From Thermodesulfobacteriota bacterium (GTDB taxonomy: Bacteria > Desulfobacterota > BSN033 > UBA1163): a stretch of 5,126 bases of DNA. Shown here piece after piece: positions 1-5,126 of the stretch (the first letter of the stretch is position 1; the number at the start of each line of letters is the position of its first letter). A program made the translations under genes and the position numbers. The notes under the pieces are model-generated. The model was not told where the DNA came from, made no database searches, and worked only from the letters and a program-made list of their open reading frames with translations. The DNA lies in NCBI GenBank assembly GCA_030024065.1, contig JASEIE010000284.1, positions 1 through 5,126 of the forward strand, written 5' to 3'.

Positions 1-182
1 GGATTGAAATTATATAAATCCATTTACACTCCAATGTCATTAGATTTTAATTTCAGGTACATTATAAGCCCATATCTTAATAATAGCAATAGCCGATCCT
101 CGTCCCGATCCTCTCCCCTGCCTACTGACAGGCAAGTGTCAAGGGTGAGGGGTAAAGAGTTGGTGTCAATGTCTATTTTGGC
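1..182. other. Upstream intergenic leader, AT-rich then C/G-rich
   Basis: No convincing gene lies here. The first 90 bases are AT-rich. They are followed by a hexamer doublet AATAGC (82-87 and 88-93) and an octamer CCGATCCT present twice with a 12-bp period (93-100 and 105-112). The rest is the C-rich/G-rich repeat annotated separately. A 60-codon open frame from base 4 has no ribosome binding site and a serine/arginine-rich composition dictated by the repeat, so I treat it as chance. The left edge is cut, so the 3' end of an upstream gene cannot be seen. Confidence 0.55.
110..152. repeat. Dispersed C-rich/G-rich intergenic repeat, copy 1
   Basis: A C-rich arm CCTCTCCCCT (110-119) is followed by a small hairpin (TGCCT 119-123 with AGGCA 130-134, 6-nt loop) and then the G-rich arm GGGTGAGGGG (143-152). 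The G-rich 10-mer is exactly repeated at 4750-4759, also next to a CTCCCC-type arm in a spacer. The outer arms are imperfectly complementary. Short CTCTCCCC...GGGTGAGGGG intergenic elements are common in many proteobacterial-type genomes. Assigning this one to such a family is by resemblance only. No open reading frame or target-site duplication is visible. Confidence 0.5.
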
Positions 183-204
183 TTGACATATGGAAAGGAG
201 AGAT

Positions 205-231
205 TTGACAAACCCATTTAAAGGGGATAAT
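205..231 (+). promoter_or_regulatory. Possible sigma-70-type promoter just upstream of priA
   Basis: A perfect -35 hexamer TTGACA at 205-210 is followed after 15 bases by GATAAT at 226-231, a five-of-six match to the -10 box. The spacer is two bases shorter than optimal. Transcription would start near 238, only a few bases before the ATG at 241, giving a leaderless or nearly leaderless message. A second perfect TTGACA lies at 183-188 but has no acceptable -10 box at the right distance. The evidence is sequence match only. Confidence 0.3.
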
Positions 232-240
232 TTGGGAACG

Positions 241-2661
241 ATGAAGATAATTGTTGAAGTCGCTGTCGGTCTTCCCATCTCAAAGACTTTCCACTACGTC
301 ATTCCCGAGGGAATGAGGGGTTCCCTTCAAATCGGGATGAGGGTGCTCGTCCCCTTTAAAGGACGGAGGGTCACGGGATTTACCATCGACCTTTTAGATC
401 AACCTACAAAGGGGATTGAAGAGAAGTTACGCGAGGTGGAGGACCTCCTCGATGAAGCCCCCCTGATCGACCCGCAGATGCTCCGTTTCTATCGATGGAT
501 TTCAGGTTATTACCTCTATCCGCTGGGCGAAGTGATCAAAGCAGGGCTTCCGCCAGGACTTCATCTGAAGAGCGAATTGATTTTAAGCCTGACAGAAGAA
601 GGATTGAAGTCCCTCGTCCAGGGGAGCCTTGTACCGATTCAGGAGAAGATACTGAGAGAGATCGAAAAATGCGTGAAGATCTCCTTGAAGAGGTTGTTAA
701 AATTATTTCCTGAAGTATCGAGGCCTCAACTCTTCTCTTTGAAGAGGAAGGGGCTCCTCCGGATTGAGGCGGGGATTGAAGATAAGGAGGTGAAGCCAAA
801 ATTCCGGAAGGTCATTCAGTATCGAGGAGGGGAGTTTCCAAAACCCCTTCCAAAGAAGGAGGCAAAGATTTTGAAATGGATGGAGGAGAGAAGGGAGGTC
901 TTCTATTCCGAACTATGCAAAACATTTAAATCTCCTTCCAGGCCCCTTCAATCCCTTCAGGCCAAAGGGCTTATTGATGTCTTTTATCGGGAGGTCTCGC
1001 GTGATCTATCCGTTCAATCCGAACTGAAGGCCTATCCAAAACCTGAGCTCACTTCAGATCAGGAAAAAGTGCTCGAAGAGATCCTCAGGGGAATCGATTC
1101 CAGGCGATATGCACCCTTTCTCATCCATGGTGTCACGGGGAGTGGAAAGACAGAGGTCTACCTTCGAGCCATTGAGAAGGTTCTGAATGAGGGGAGAGAA
1201 GCGATCGTCCTCGTTCCTGAGATTTCCCTCACCCCTCAAATCCTCTCCCGTTTTAAGGATCGCTTTGGGGAGAACCTTGCCCTCCTTCACAGCGGCCTGT
1301 CGAAGGGAGAACGCTTCGACCAGTGGAGGAAGATCTGGAAGGGAGAGGTGAAGATTGCCCTGGGAGCCCGATCCGCCATCTTCGCGCCTTTTAAGAATGT
1401 GGGGATCATCATTGCCGATGAAGAGCATGATCCCTCCTATAAACAGGAAGAAAAATTGAAATACCATGCCAGAGACGTTGCTGTGGTCAGGGCAAAAGAG
1501 GCGGAGGCAACACTCCTGCTGGGATCAGCCACCCCCTCCCTGGAATCGTTCGATAATGCAGAGAGAGGAAAGTTCCATCTCTTGAAACTTCCGGAGAGGA
1601 TCGAAAGAAGATCCCTTCCAAAAGTAAAAGTGGTGGATATGAAAAAGGAGACAGGTCTTCTTTCAGAAGAGTTAAAGGCGGCGCTCCGGAAAAATATCGA
1701 CGATAAGAGACAGAGCCTCCTCTTCCTCAACCGAAGGGGTTTTGCCAATTTCATCCTCTGCCCGGAATGTGGCTTCACTTATAAGTGTCCTAACTGCAGT
1801 GTGACCCTCACCTATCACCTGAGAGATCGCTCTCTCCAGTGCCATTATTGTGATTACCGAATCAAGGCACCCGGGGACTGTCCGAAATGTGAGGGGCATC
1901 GACTCCAGGGAATGGGCATCGGCACGGAGCGCCTTGAAGAAGAGATCAGGGCCTTATTCCCGGGGAGAGAGGTGGGGAGGATGGATCGGGACACGACCTC
2001 ACGGAAATACTCCCATCATCAGATTCTGAAGAGACTCGAGTCCGGAAAGATCGACATCTTGGTGGGGACGCAGATGATCGTCAAAGGACACGATTTTCCT
2101 AATGTCACCTTTGTCGGAGTTGTCTCTGCCGACACCTCACTCCATTTCCCTGATTTTCGGTCGAGCGAGAGGACTTTCCAGCTCCTCACTCAGGTGGCAG
2201 GAAGGGCGGGAAGAGGAGAGGTGCCCGGAGAGGTGGTGATCCAGACCTTCAGCCCGGAACATTACAGCATCCTTCGGGCAAAGGACCATGACTACGATGG
2301 ATTCTATCAGGAGGAGATCCAATTCCGAAGGGCTTTGGAATATCCTCCTTTCTCCCGGCTGATCAATTTCAGGCTGGTTGGAAATAGTGAGAAGACGACG
2401 AAGAGAGTTGCAGAGGAGATGGGAGGGGTCGGGCAATCCCTGTTGAAGAAGGGGTATGGAAAAGGGATTGAGCTATTGGGTCCCAGCACCGCTCCCTTTG
2501 CCAGGATGAGGGGCAAATTTCGGTGGCAGATGATGGCAAAGGGAAAAAGCCCTCAATTGCTTCATCAATTCGCTAAAGCATTGGCCCAACAGATGGAGAT
2601 TCAGATAAAGGGGAAAAGTGTGAATTTGGATATTGATGTCGATCCAGTCTTCATCCTATAA
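241..2661 (+). CDS. priA: Primosomal replication-restart helicase PriA (primosomal protein N')
   Basis: PriA is a superfamily 2 3'-to-5' DNA helicase that recognises stalled or collapsed replication forks and starts reloading of the replicative helicase in the cytoplasm. The 806-residue product fits the longer PriA type. The N-terminal DNA-binding domain (about 1-100, opening MKIIVEVAVGLPISKTF) is followed by a winged-helix region, the Walker A loop GVTGSGKT (297-304, K303), the Walker B DEEH (393-396), SAT (429-431), GTQMIVKG (from 609) and QVAGRAGR (651-658). The zinc-binding insert has all eight cysteines: 507, 510, 516, 519, 534, 537, 547 and 550. No key residue is missing and no frameshift is seen. 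The ATG at 241 is chosen because it aligns with the usual PriA N-terminus. The frame is open upstream to an ATG at 190, with TTG options at 205 (AAGGAG at 195-200) and 232 (AAAGGGG at 220-226), so the exact start could be up to 17 codons earlier. The downstream spacer of about 150 bases suggests it is not co-transcribed with the ligase, although no terminator is evident. Confidence 0.97.
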   Translation: MKIIVEVAVGLPISKTFHYVIPEGMRGSLQIGMRVLVPFKGRRVTGFTIDLLDQPTKGIEEKLREVEDLLDEAPLIDPQMLRFYRWISGYYLYPLGEVIKAGLPPGLHLKSELILSLTEEGLKSLVQGSLVPIQEKILREIEKCVKISLKRLLKLFPEVSRPQLFSLKRKGLLRIEAGIEDKEVKPKFRKVIQYRGGEFPKPLPKKEAKILKWMEERREVFYSELCKTFKSPSRPLQSLQAKGLIDVFYREVSRDLSVQSELKAYPKPELTSDQEKVLEEILRGIDSRRYAPFLIHGVTGSGKTEVYLRAIEKVLNEGREAIVLVPEISLTPQILSRFKDRFGENLALLHSGLSKGERFDQWRKIWKGEVKIALGARSAIFAPFKNVGIIIADEEHDPSYKQEEKLKYHARDVAVVRAKEAEATLLLGSATPSLESFDNAERGKFHLLKLPERIERRSLPKVKVVDMKKETGLLSEELKAALRKNIDDKRQSLLFLNRRGFANFILCPECGFTYKCPNCSVTLTYHLRDRSLQCHYCDYRIKAPGDCPKCEGHRLQGMGIGTERLEEEIRALFPGREVGRMDRDTTSRKYSHHQILKRLESGKIDILVGTQMIVKGHDFPNVTFVGVVSADTSLHFPDFRSSERTFQLLTQVAGRAGRGEVPGEVVIQTFSPEHYSILRAKDHDYDGFYQEEIQFRRALEYPPFSRLINFRLVGNSEKTTKRVAEEMGGVGQSLLKKGYGKGIELLGPSTAPFARMRGKFRWQMMAKGKSPQLLHQFAKALAQQMEIQIKGKSVNLDIDVDPVFIL

Positions 2662-2674
2662 TGAGCTTCAAAAG

Positions 2675-2776
2675 GATCATTGCATAATGAAAAGTTAACA
2701 ATGCAAAGATAACAATTTAAAAGAACTGATCATTGAGAATTGACCATTGGAAATTGATTATTGCTCATTGACGATT
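2675..2776. repeat. Degenerate heptanucleotide-period array (unit GNNNATT)
   Basis: The priA-ligase spacer is built on a 7-bp period. Seven consecutive units fit GNNNATT: GATCATT (2728-2734), GAGAATT, GACCATT, GGAAATT, GATTATT, GCTCATT and GACGATT (ending 2776). A more decayed block precedes it: GATCATT (2675-2681), GCATAAT, GAAAAGT, TAACAAT (2696-2702), GCAAAGA, TAACAAT (2710-2716). The two exact TAACAAT copies are 14 bases apart, in phase. A four-base AACT offset (2724-2727) separates the blocks. Heptanucleotide short tandem arrays are known from cyanobacteria and occur in other bacteria. The function here is unknown. The spacer holds no gene and no strong terminator. Confidence 0.75.
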
Positions 2777-2800
2777 TAAACGTTCCAATATTCCTACTGA

Positions 2801-2807
2801 AGGGGAG
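2801..2807 (+). promoter_or_regulatory. Ribosome binding site that decides the ligase start
   Basis: AGGGGAG at 2801-2807 lies eight bases before the ATG at 2816, a normal spacing. The longer in-frame option, a GTG at 2807, overlaps this site itself and would have no spacer, so it is unlikely to be used. Confidence 0.6.
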
Positions 2808-2815
2808 TGAGTGAG

Positions 2816-4093
2816 ATGATCGATCGGATGCACGGTTATTTTAGCAGAGAGAAGGAGACAATGTCGAAGGAGAAGAGGGAGACCTATCAGAAGGAGAAGC
2901 TCTCCGAGATCCTTCATCATGGATATCTTCATTCAAAAGCGATCCGTTCGGGGTTCGAGAAGGTGGGGTTGAAACCCGAAGACATCAAGGAGTTAAATGA
3001 TTTAGAGAAACTCCCCATCACGAAAAAGGCGGATCTGGTCAGCGCTCAAAAAGAGACCCTTCCCTTCGGAGGGTTTGAAGTCATCTCTGAAGCAGGGGTG
3101 CGAAGGATCTATGTCTCACCTGGACCGGTTTATGAACCCGGGGAGTGGGATTATGAGGATATCCGCTGGGCTCAAGCCCTTTATACCTGCGGGATAAGAA
3201 GAGGCGATATCGTTCTCAACACCTTTAACTACCATCTCACACCCCTGGCCATCATGCTCGATGAATCCCTCCGGATGCTCGAAGCCACGGTCATCCCTGT
3301 GGGTCCGGGAAATATCTCGATGCAGATCAACCTGATGCGACAGCTTCAGGTGACAGGATATATCGGGACGCCCAGCTTTCTCATGGCGATCCTTGAGGCA
3401 GCGGAGGGCATGCGCCTCGATTTAAAGAAGAATTTTCATCTCCAGGTGGCTTTTGTCGGTGCAGAGATGTTTCCCGAATCGCTCCGGCAGAAGATGGAGG
3501 CAAAACTCGATCTCCTCGTCCGGCAGACTTACGGGACGGTCGATGTAGGCTGCCTCGGATACGAATGTCCTGAAATGAAGGGGATGCACATTCCTGAAGA
3601 TGTGGTCGTGGAGATTGTTGACACAGAAACGGGAAAACAATTTGAAGTCGGAGCAACAGGAGAGATTGTGGCCACCAACTTCAGCAAGGTCTTTCCGATG
3701 CTTCGCTTTGCCACCGGAGATCTCTCCTACCTGATCAAAGAACCCTGTCCCTGTGGCCGGACTTCGATGCGCCTCGGAAAGATTCTGGGCCGGACGGATC
3801 AGGTGACCAAGGTCTGGGGAATCTTCATCCATCCCTGGCAGGTGGATGAGGTGATGGCTAAATTCCCGATGGTCACCAACTATCAGGTGGTGGTCACGAG
3901 AAGAGAGTATCGTGATGAGATGACCCTCTACGTCGAATTGAAAGAGGGGATAGCGGATAAGATCGGTTTGAAGAGAAAGGTGGAAAGGGAGGTCCAGGAG
4001 ATTCTCAAAGTGAAGGGCGATGTGATCTTTACGGAAAGAGGGGGGATTCCGGATCGGGCCAAAAAGATCGATGACCGAAGGATCTGGGAGTAG
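2816..4093 (+). CDS. PaaK-family adenylate-forming ligase (phenylacetate-CoA ligase/F390 synthetase-like) with altered P-loop
   Basis: This 425-residue cytoplasmic protein matches the phenylacetate-CoA ligase/coenzyme F390 synthetase family in length and layout. Members activate an organic acid with ATP to an acyl-adenylate and pass it to CoA. Visible motifs are GAE (215-217), YGTVD (239-243, where the family usually has YGxxE), ATGD (299-302), CPCGRT (311-316), the hinge GRTD (325-328) and a C-terminal PDRAKKIDDR segment with K416/K417 where the catalytic lysine is expected. C251, H258, C311 and C313 could form a structural metal site; this is inference. The odd part is residues 101-108, SPGPVYEP, in place of the family's SSGTTGKP phosphate-binding loop, so the usual glycine/threonine/lysine triphosphate contacts are absent. 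The substrate cannot be named. The next gene is an ACT-domain protein, a pairing often seen with PaaK-like ligases, suggesting an aryl or amino-acid-derived acid. The ATG at 2816 is preferred because of the AGGGGAG site upstream. Confidence 0.85.
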   Translation: MIDRMHGYFSREKETMSKEKRETYQKEKLSEILHHGYLHSKAIRSGFEKVGLKPEDIKELNDLEKLPITKKADLVSAQKETLPFGGFEVISEAGVRRIYVSPGPVYEPGEWDYEDIRWAQALYTCGIRRGDIVLNTFNYHLTPLAIMLDESLRMLEATVIPVGPGNISMQINLMRQLQVTGYIGTPSFLMAILEAAEGMRLDLKKNFHLQVAFVGAEMFPESLRQKMEAKLDLLVRQTYGTVDVGCLGYECPEMKGMHIPEDVVVEIVDTETGKQFEVGATGEIVATNFSKVFPMLRFATGDLSYLIKEPCPCGRTSMRLGKILGRTDQVTKVWGIFIHPWQVDEVMAKFPMVTNYQVVVTRREYRDEMTLYVELKEGIADKIGLKRKVEREVQEILKVKGDVIFTERGGIPDRAKKIDDRRIWE

Positions 4094-4101
4094 ACCCAGC
4101 A

Positions 4102-4143
4102 CCCCGTGCTAAAGCATGGGGCCTTCTGGAGGAAGAAATTTTT
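4102..4143 (+). terminator. Hairpins plus T-run between the ligase and ACT genes (possible weak terminator or attenuator)
   Basis: CCCCGTGC (4102-4109) pairs with GCATGGGG (4114-4121) around a TAAA loop, giving an 8-bp stem with one G-U pair, nine bases after the ligase stop. A weak second hairpin follows (CTTC 4123-4126 with GAAG 4132-4135), then AAATTTTT ending at 4143. The T-run is separated from the strong stem by 17 bases, so this is not a textbook intrinsic terminator. It may give partial termination or mRNA-end protection within an operon. Confidence 0.35.
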
Positions 4144-4146
4144 AAT

Positions 4147-4191
4147 GCACCCCTTCATCTTTGCTCCAAAGAGCGGGACTTTATGGGGTGC
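4147..4191 (+). promoter_or_regulatory. Self-complementary leader over the start region of the ACT gene
   Basis: GCACCCC (4147-4153) is perfectly complementary to GGGGTGC (4185-4191), which lies just upstream of the preferred ATG at 4204 and directly behind the alternative ATG at 4183. The enclosed bases can form a small hairpin (GCTC 4163-4166 with GAGC 4171-4174). An identical GCACCCC at 4099-4105 lies in the upstream hairpin and could compete for the same partner. The complementarity is seen directly. A role in controlling translation is inference. Confidence 0.3.
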
Positions 4192-4203
4192 GGGGTAGAA
4201 AGG

Positions 4204-4710
4204 ATGGGAAACGAGGCAAAGGTCAAGGTAGGTGGCATCATGGCAGCAGGGGGCCTGGCAACCGTGAGCATCCTTTCATTGCCAGACCGACCCGATGTGC
4301 CCGGAACGGTTCTTCATGCCATGGGAGGACGGAATATCAACATCGAATTCGTCGTCCACAATGTCGATATTGAGGGCAATGGAAATATGACCTTCTGTAT
4401 CGACCAGAAGAATCTGGAAACGGCCGTAGAAGTTTTGGAAGGGGTCAAACCTCTGATCGAGGCAAGGGGGATTTCTTACCATCCCAATGTGGCAACGATC
4501 AGTGTCTTTGGTCCCCATTTCAGGGAGAGGCCGATGATCTCCGGCCTTATGTTTAATGCGCTGGGAACGGCCGGGATCAATGTGATGGCGATCAGCACCT
4601 CGATCTCCAGTTGTTCCTGTGTGATTCAGGCCGATCAGATAGAGGATGCCATGAGGGTTCTGCACGAGACCTTTGATGCTCCCCATCAGGTCACAAAGTT
4701 TGCACCGTAA
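4204..4710 (+). CDS. Stand-alone tandem ACT-domain protein (aspartokinase regulatory-domain type)
   Basis: The 168-residue product contains two ACT domains and no catalytic domain. ACT1 spans about 19-79 (PDRPDVPG at 27-34, then a GRNINIEFVV strand). ACT2 spans about 96-160, with FNALGTAGINV at 117-127 and ISTSISSCSCVI at 130-141. ACT2 closely resembles the C-terminal regulatory part of LysC-type aspartokinase, whose ACT pair binds lysine or threonine at the dimer interface. The protein is therefore probably an amino-acid-binding regulator, soluble and likely oligomeric; the ligand is unknown. It follows the PaaK-like ligase, which suggests allosteric or regulatory partnership. The start is uncertain. 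ATG 4204 is favoured because the KVKVGGIM N-terminus is as I recall it for related proteins and a GGGG lies at 4192-4195. ATG 4183 (175 residues) and ATG 4240 (156 residues, behind AGGTGG) are alternatives. No aspartokinase catalytic fragment is found upstream, so this is not a frameshifted lysC. Confidence 0.85.
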   Translation: MGNEAKVKVGGIMAAGGLATVSILSLPDRPDVPGTVLHAMGGRNINIEFVVHNVDIEGNGNMTFCIDQKNLETAVEVLEGVKPLIEARGISYHPNVATISVFGPHFRERPMISGLMFNALGTAGINVMAISTSISSCSCVIQADQIEDAMRVLHETFDAPHQVTKFAP

Positions 4711-4723
4711 TGGAGAAGAGTCC

Positions 4724-4759
4724 CCTTCTCCCCACTGGGGAGAGGGAGTGGGTGAGGGG
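4724..4759. repeat. Dispersed C-rich/G-rich intergenic repeat, copy 2, with strong hairpin
   Basis: Bases 4724-4733 pair with 4737-4746 around an ACT loop, a stem of about ten pairs including CTCCCC/GGGGAG. The G-rich 10-mer GGGTGAGGGG (4750-4759) follows, identical to 143-152. The hairpin begins 13 bases after the ACT stop codon, so it could stabilise the mRNA end or slow polymerase. No T-run follows on the + strand, so I do not call it an intrinsic terminator. Confidence 0.6.
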
Positions 4760-4777
4760 GATTTAGAGATAAAAGTA

Positions 4778-4812
4778 AAATACTCCGAACTCTGAACTCC
4801 GAACTCAAAACT
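4778..4812. repeat. Heptanucleotide tandem array (unit CYGAACT)
   Basis: Five contiguous 7-mers lie here: AAATACT (4778-4784), CCGAACT (4785-4791), CTGAACT (4792-4798), CCGAACT (4799-4805) and CAAAACT (4806-4812). The three central units are near-identical and the outer two are decayed. The array ends 16 bases before the next start codon. Its period equals that of the array at 2675-2776 but its unit is unrelated. It lies outside any gene. Confidence 0.75.
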
Positions 4813-4827
4813 AATCATGGAGTTTCT

Positions 4828-5100
4828 ATGGAAAAAGCTCTTGAAAAACTGGCTGAGCATATCCTTGCCTTTGACGAAGCCTCTCTGGCGAGCCTGAGGG
4901 AGAAGTACAGGTTGAGGATTGAACAGTTTGATGGAACAAAGGATTGGGAGAGGGCGGTGATCATCTACTCCATCATCAATGCCGTCAGCCTTAAGAACAC
5001 CCTCTTCAATGAGAATGTGTTAAAGAGAAAGAAGAGAGGGTTGGAAAGGGGAGAGTCCCGGCATAGACGGGGTCCTCCGGATCTGAAAAGGGTAAAATAG
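4828..5100 (+). CDS. Small hypothetical protein with basic C-terminal tail
   Basis: I do not recognise a named family for this 90-residue product. Residues 1-62 look mostly helical: an amphipathic, charged segment (1-34), then a hydrophobic stretch AVIIYSIINAV (43-53) that is too short and too flanked by charges to be a clear membrane span. Residues 65-90 form a strongly basic, probably disordered tail (KRKKR at 66-70, RHRR at 78-81). There is no signal peptide and no cysteine. The start is well supported, with GGAG at 4819-4822 five bases before the ATG. The stop codon overlaps the ribosome binding site of the next gene, so the two are probably co-translated. The tail suggests contact with nucleic acid or another acidic partner; that is inference from charge alone. 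The tail could also be a read-through into former spacer, since the bases encoding it are purine-rich like the spacers. Confidence 0.7.
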   Translation: MEKALEKLAEHILAFDEASLASLREKYRLRIEQFDGTKDWERAVIIYSIINAVSLKNTLFNENVLKRKKRGLERGESRHRRGPPDLKRVK

Positions 5101-5107
5101 GAGGGGG
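5099..5107 (+). promoter_or_regulatory. Strong ribosome binding site overlapping the previous stop codon
   Basis: AGGAGGGGG (5099-5107) includes the last two bases of the TAG stop at 5098-5100. Its AGGAGG core is six bases before the ATG at 5111. This arrangement indicates a translationally coupled gene pair. Confidence 0.7.
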
Positions 5108-5110
5108 AAG

Positions 5111-5126
5111 ATGGAAATCAAAAAAA
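5111..5126 (+). CDS. Start of a further gene, cut by the window edge
   Basis: An ATG six bases behind a near-ideal AGGAGG core opens a frame reading MEIKK before the sequence ends. Only five codons are visible, so the product cannot be identified. Its ten-base gap from the preceding stop indicates the same operon as the small basic-tailed protein. Confidence 0.6.

Noticed and set aside
1..10. Window opens with GGATTGAAAT, resembling the 3' end of some CRISPR repeats
   Set aside because: There is no second copy at spacer distance and no array. Similar GGGGATTGAA strings occur inside priA, so this is chance.
4..186. 60-codon open frame on the + strand at the left edge
   Set aside because: It has no ribosome binding site, its composition is low-complexity serine/arginine from the repeat, and it runs through the C/G-rich repeat.
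2680..2706. TTGCAT...ATGCAA inverted repeat as a priA terminator
   Set aside because: The stem has only six pairs with a long AT-rich loop and no T-run, and it is better explained by the heptad-period sequence.
2740..2796. TTGACC/TTGACG hexamers in the spacer as a promoter for the ligase
   Set aside because: They are by-products of the heptad array, and no -10 box with better than three of six matches lies at a usable distance.
3422..4102. 226-codon open frame on the - strand within the ligase gene
   Set aside because: It is antisense to a clear conserved protein, has no recognisable motifs and no start signals, and is a codon-bias shadow.
4183..4710. ACT protein as the remnant of a frameshifted or truncated lysC
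   Set aside because: No kinase-domain coding is detectable upstream in any frame. The preceding DNA is a complete unrelated gene and a spacer.
4276..4860. 194-codon open frame on the - strand across the ACT gene
   Set aside because: It is a shadow of the ACT gene and reads through the hairpin repeat and the heptad array, which a real gene would not be expected to do.

Overview
The window has bacterial gene density and every gene is on the + strand. It reads as part of a chromosome from an anaerobic, Desulfobacterota (former Deltaproteobacteria) type organism. The basis for that placement is gene content: a PaaK/coenzyme F390 synthetase-like ligase next to a free-standing tandem ACT-domain protein, in a moderate-GC genome with purine-rich coding strands. 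It is an inference, because there is no rRNA or other taxonomic marker here.

Layout. Bases 1-240 are a non-coding leader with an AT-rich first part, a short duplicated motif, a C-rich/G-rich dispersed repeat and a possible promoter. Bases 241-2661 encode an intact PriA primosomal helicase with all helicase motifs and the eight zinc cysteines. Bases 2662-2815 are an AT-rich spacer that is almost entirely a degenerate array with a strict 7-bp period. Bases 2816-4093 encode a PaaK-family adenylate-forming ligase. Its adenylation core is recognisable except that the phosphate-binding loop is replaced by an SPGPVYEP sequence. Bases 4094-4203 hold hairpins and mutually complementary GCACCCC/GGGGTGC segments ahead of the ACT gene. 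Bases 4204-4710 encode a stand-alone protein equivalent to the regulatory half of aspartokinase. Bases 4711-4827 hold a strong hairpin belonging to the same repeat type as the leader, then a second 7-bp-period array with a different unit. Bases 4828-5100 encode a 90-residue unrecognised protein with a very basic tail. A further gene begins at 5111, tightly coupled to it, and runs off the window.

How they fit together. PriA is a housekeeping replication-restart gene and probably has no functional link to what follows. The ligase and the ACT protein probably form one functional unit, with a CoA ligase (or a derived adenylating enzyme) for an aryl or other organic acid paired with an amino-acid-sensing module. 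The small gene and the truncated gene look like the start of a second translationally coupled pair. I see no mobile element, CRISPR array, tRNA or rRNA. The least ordinary signals are the two unrelated heptad-period arrays, the altered P-loop of the ligase and the self-complementary leader of the ACT gene.
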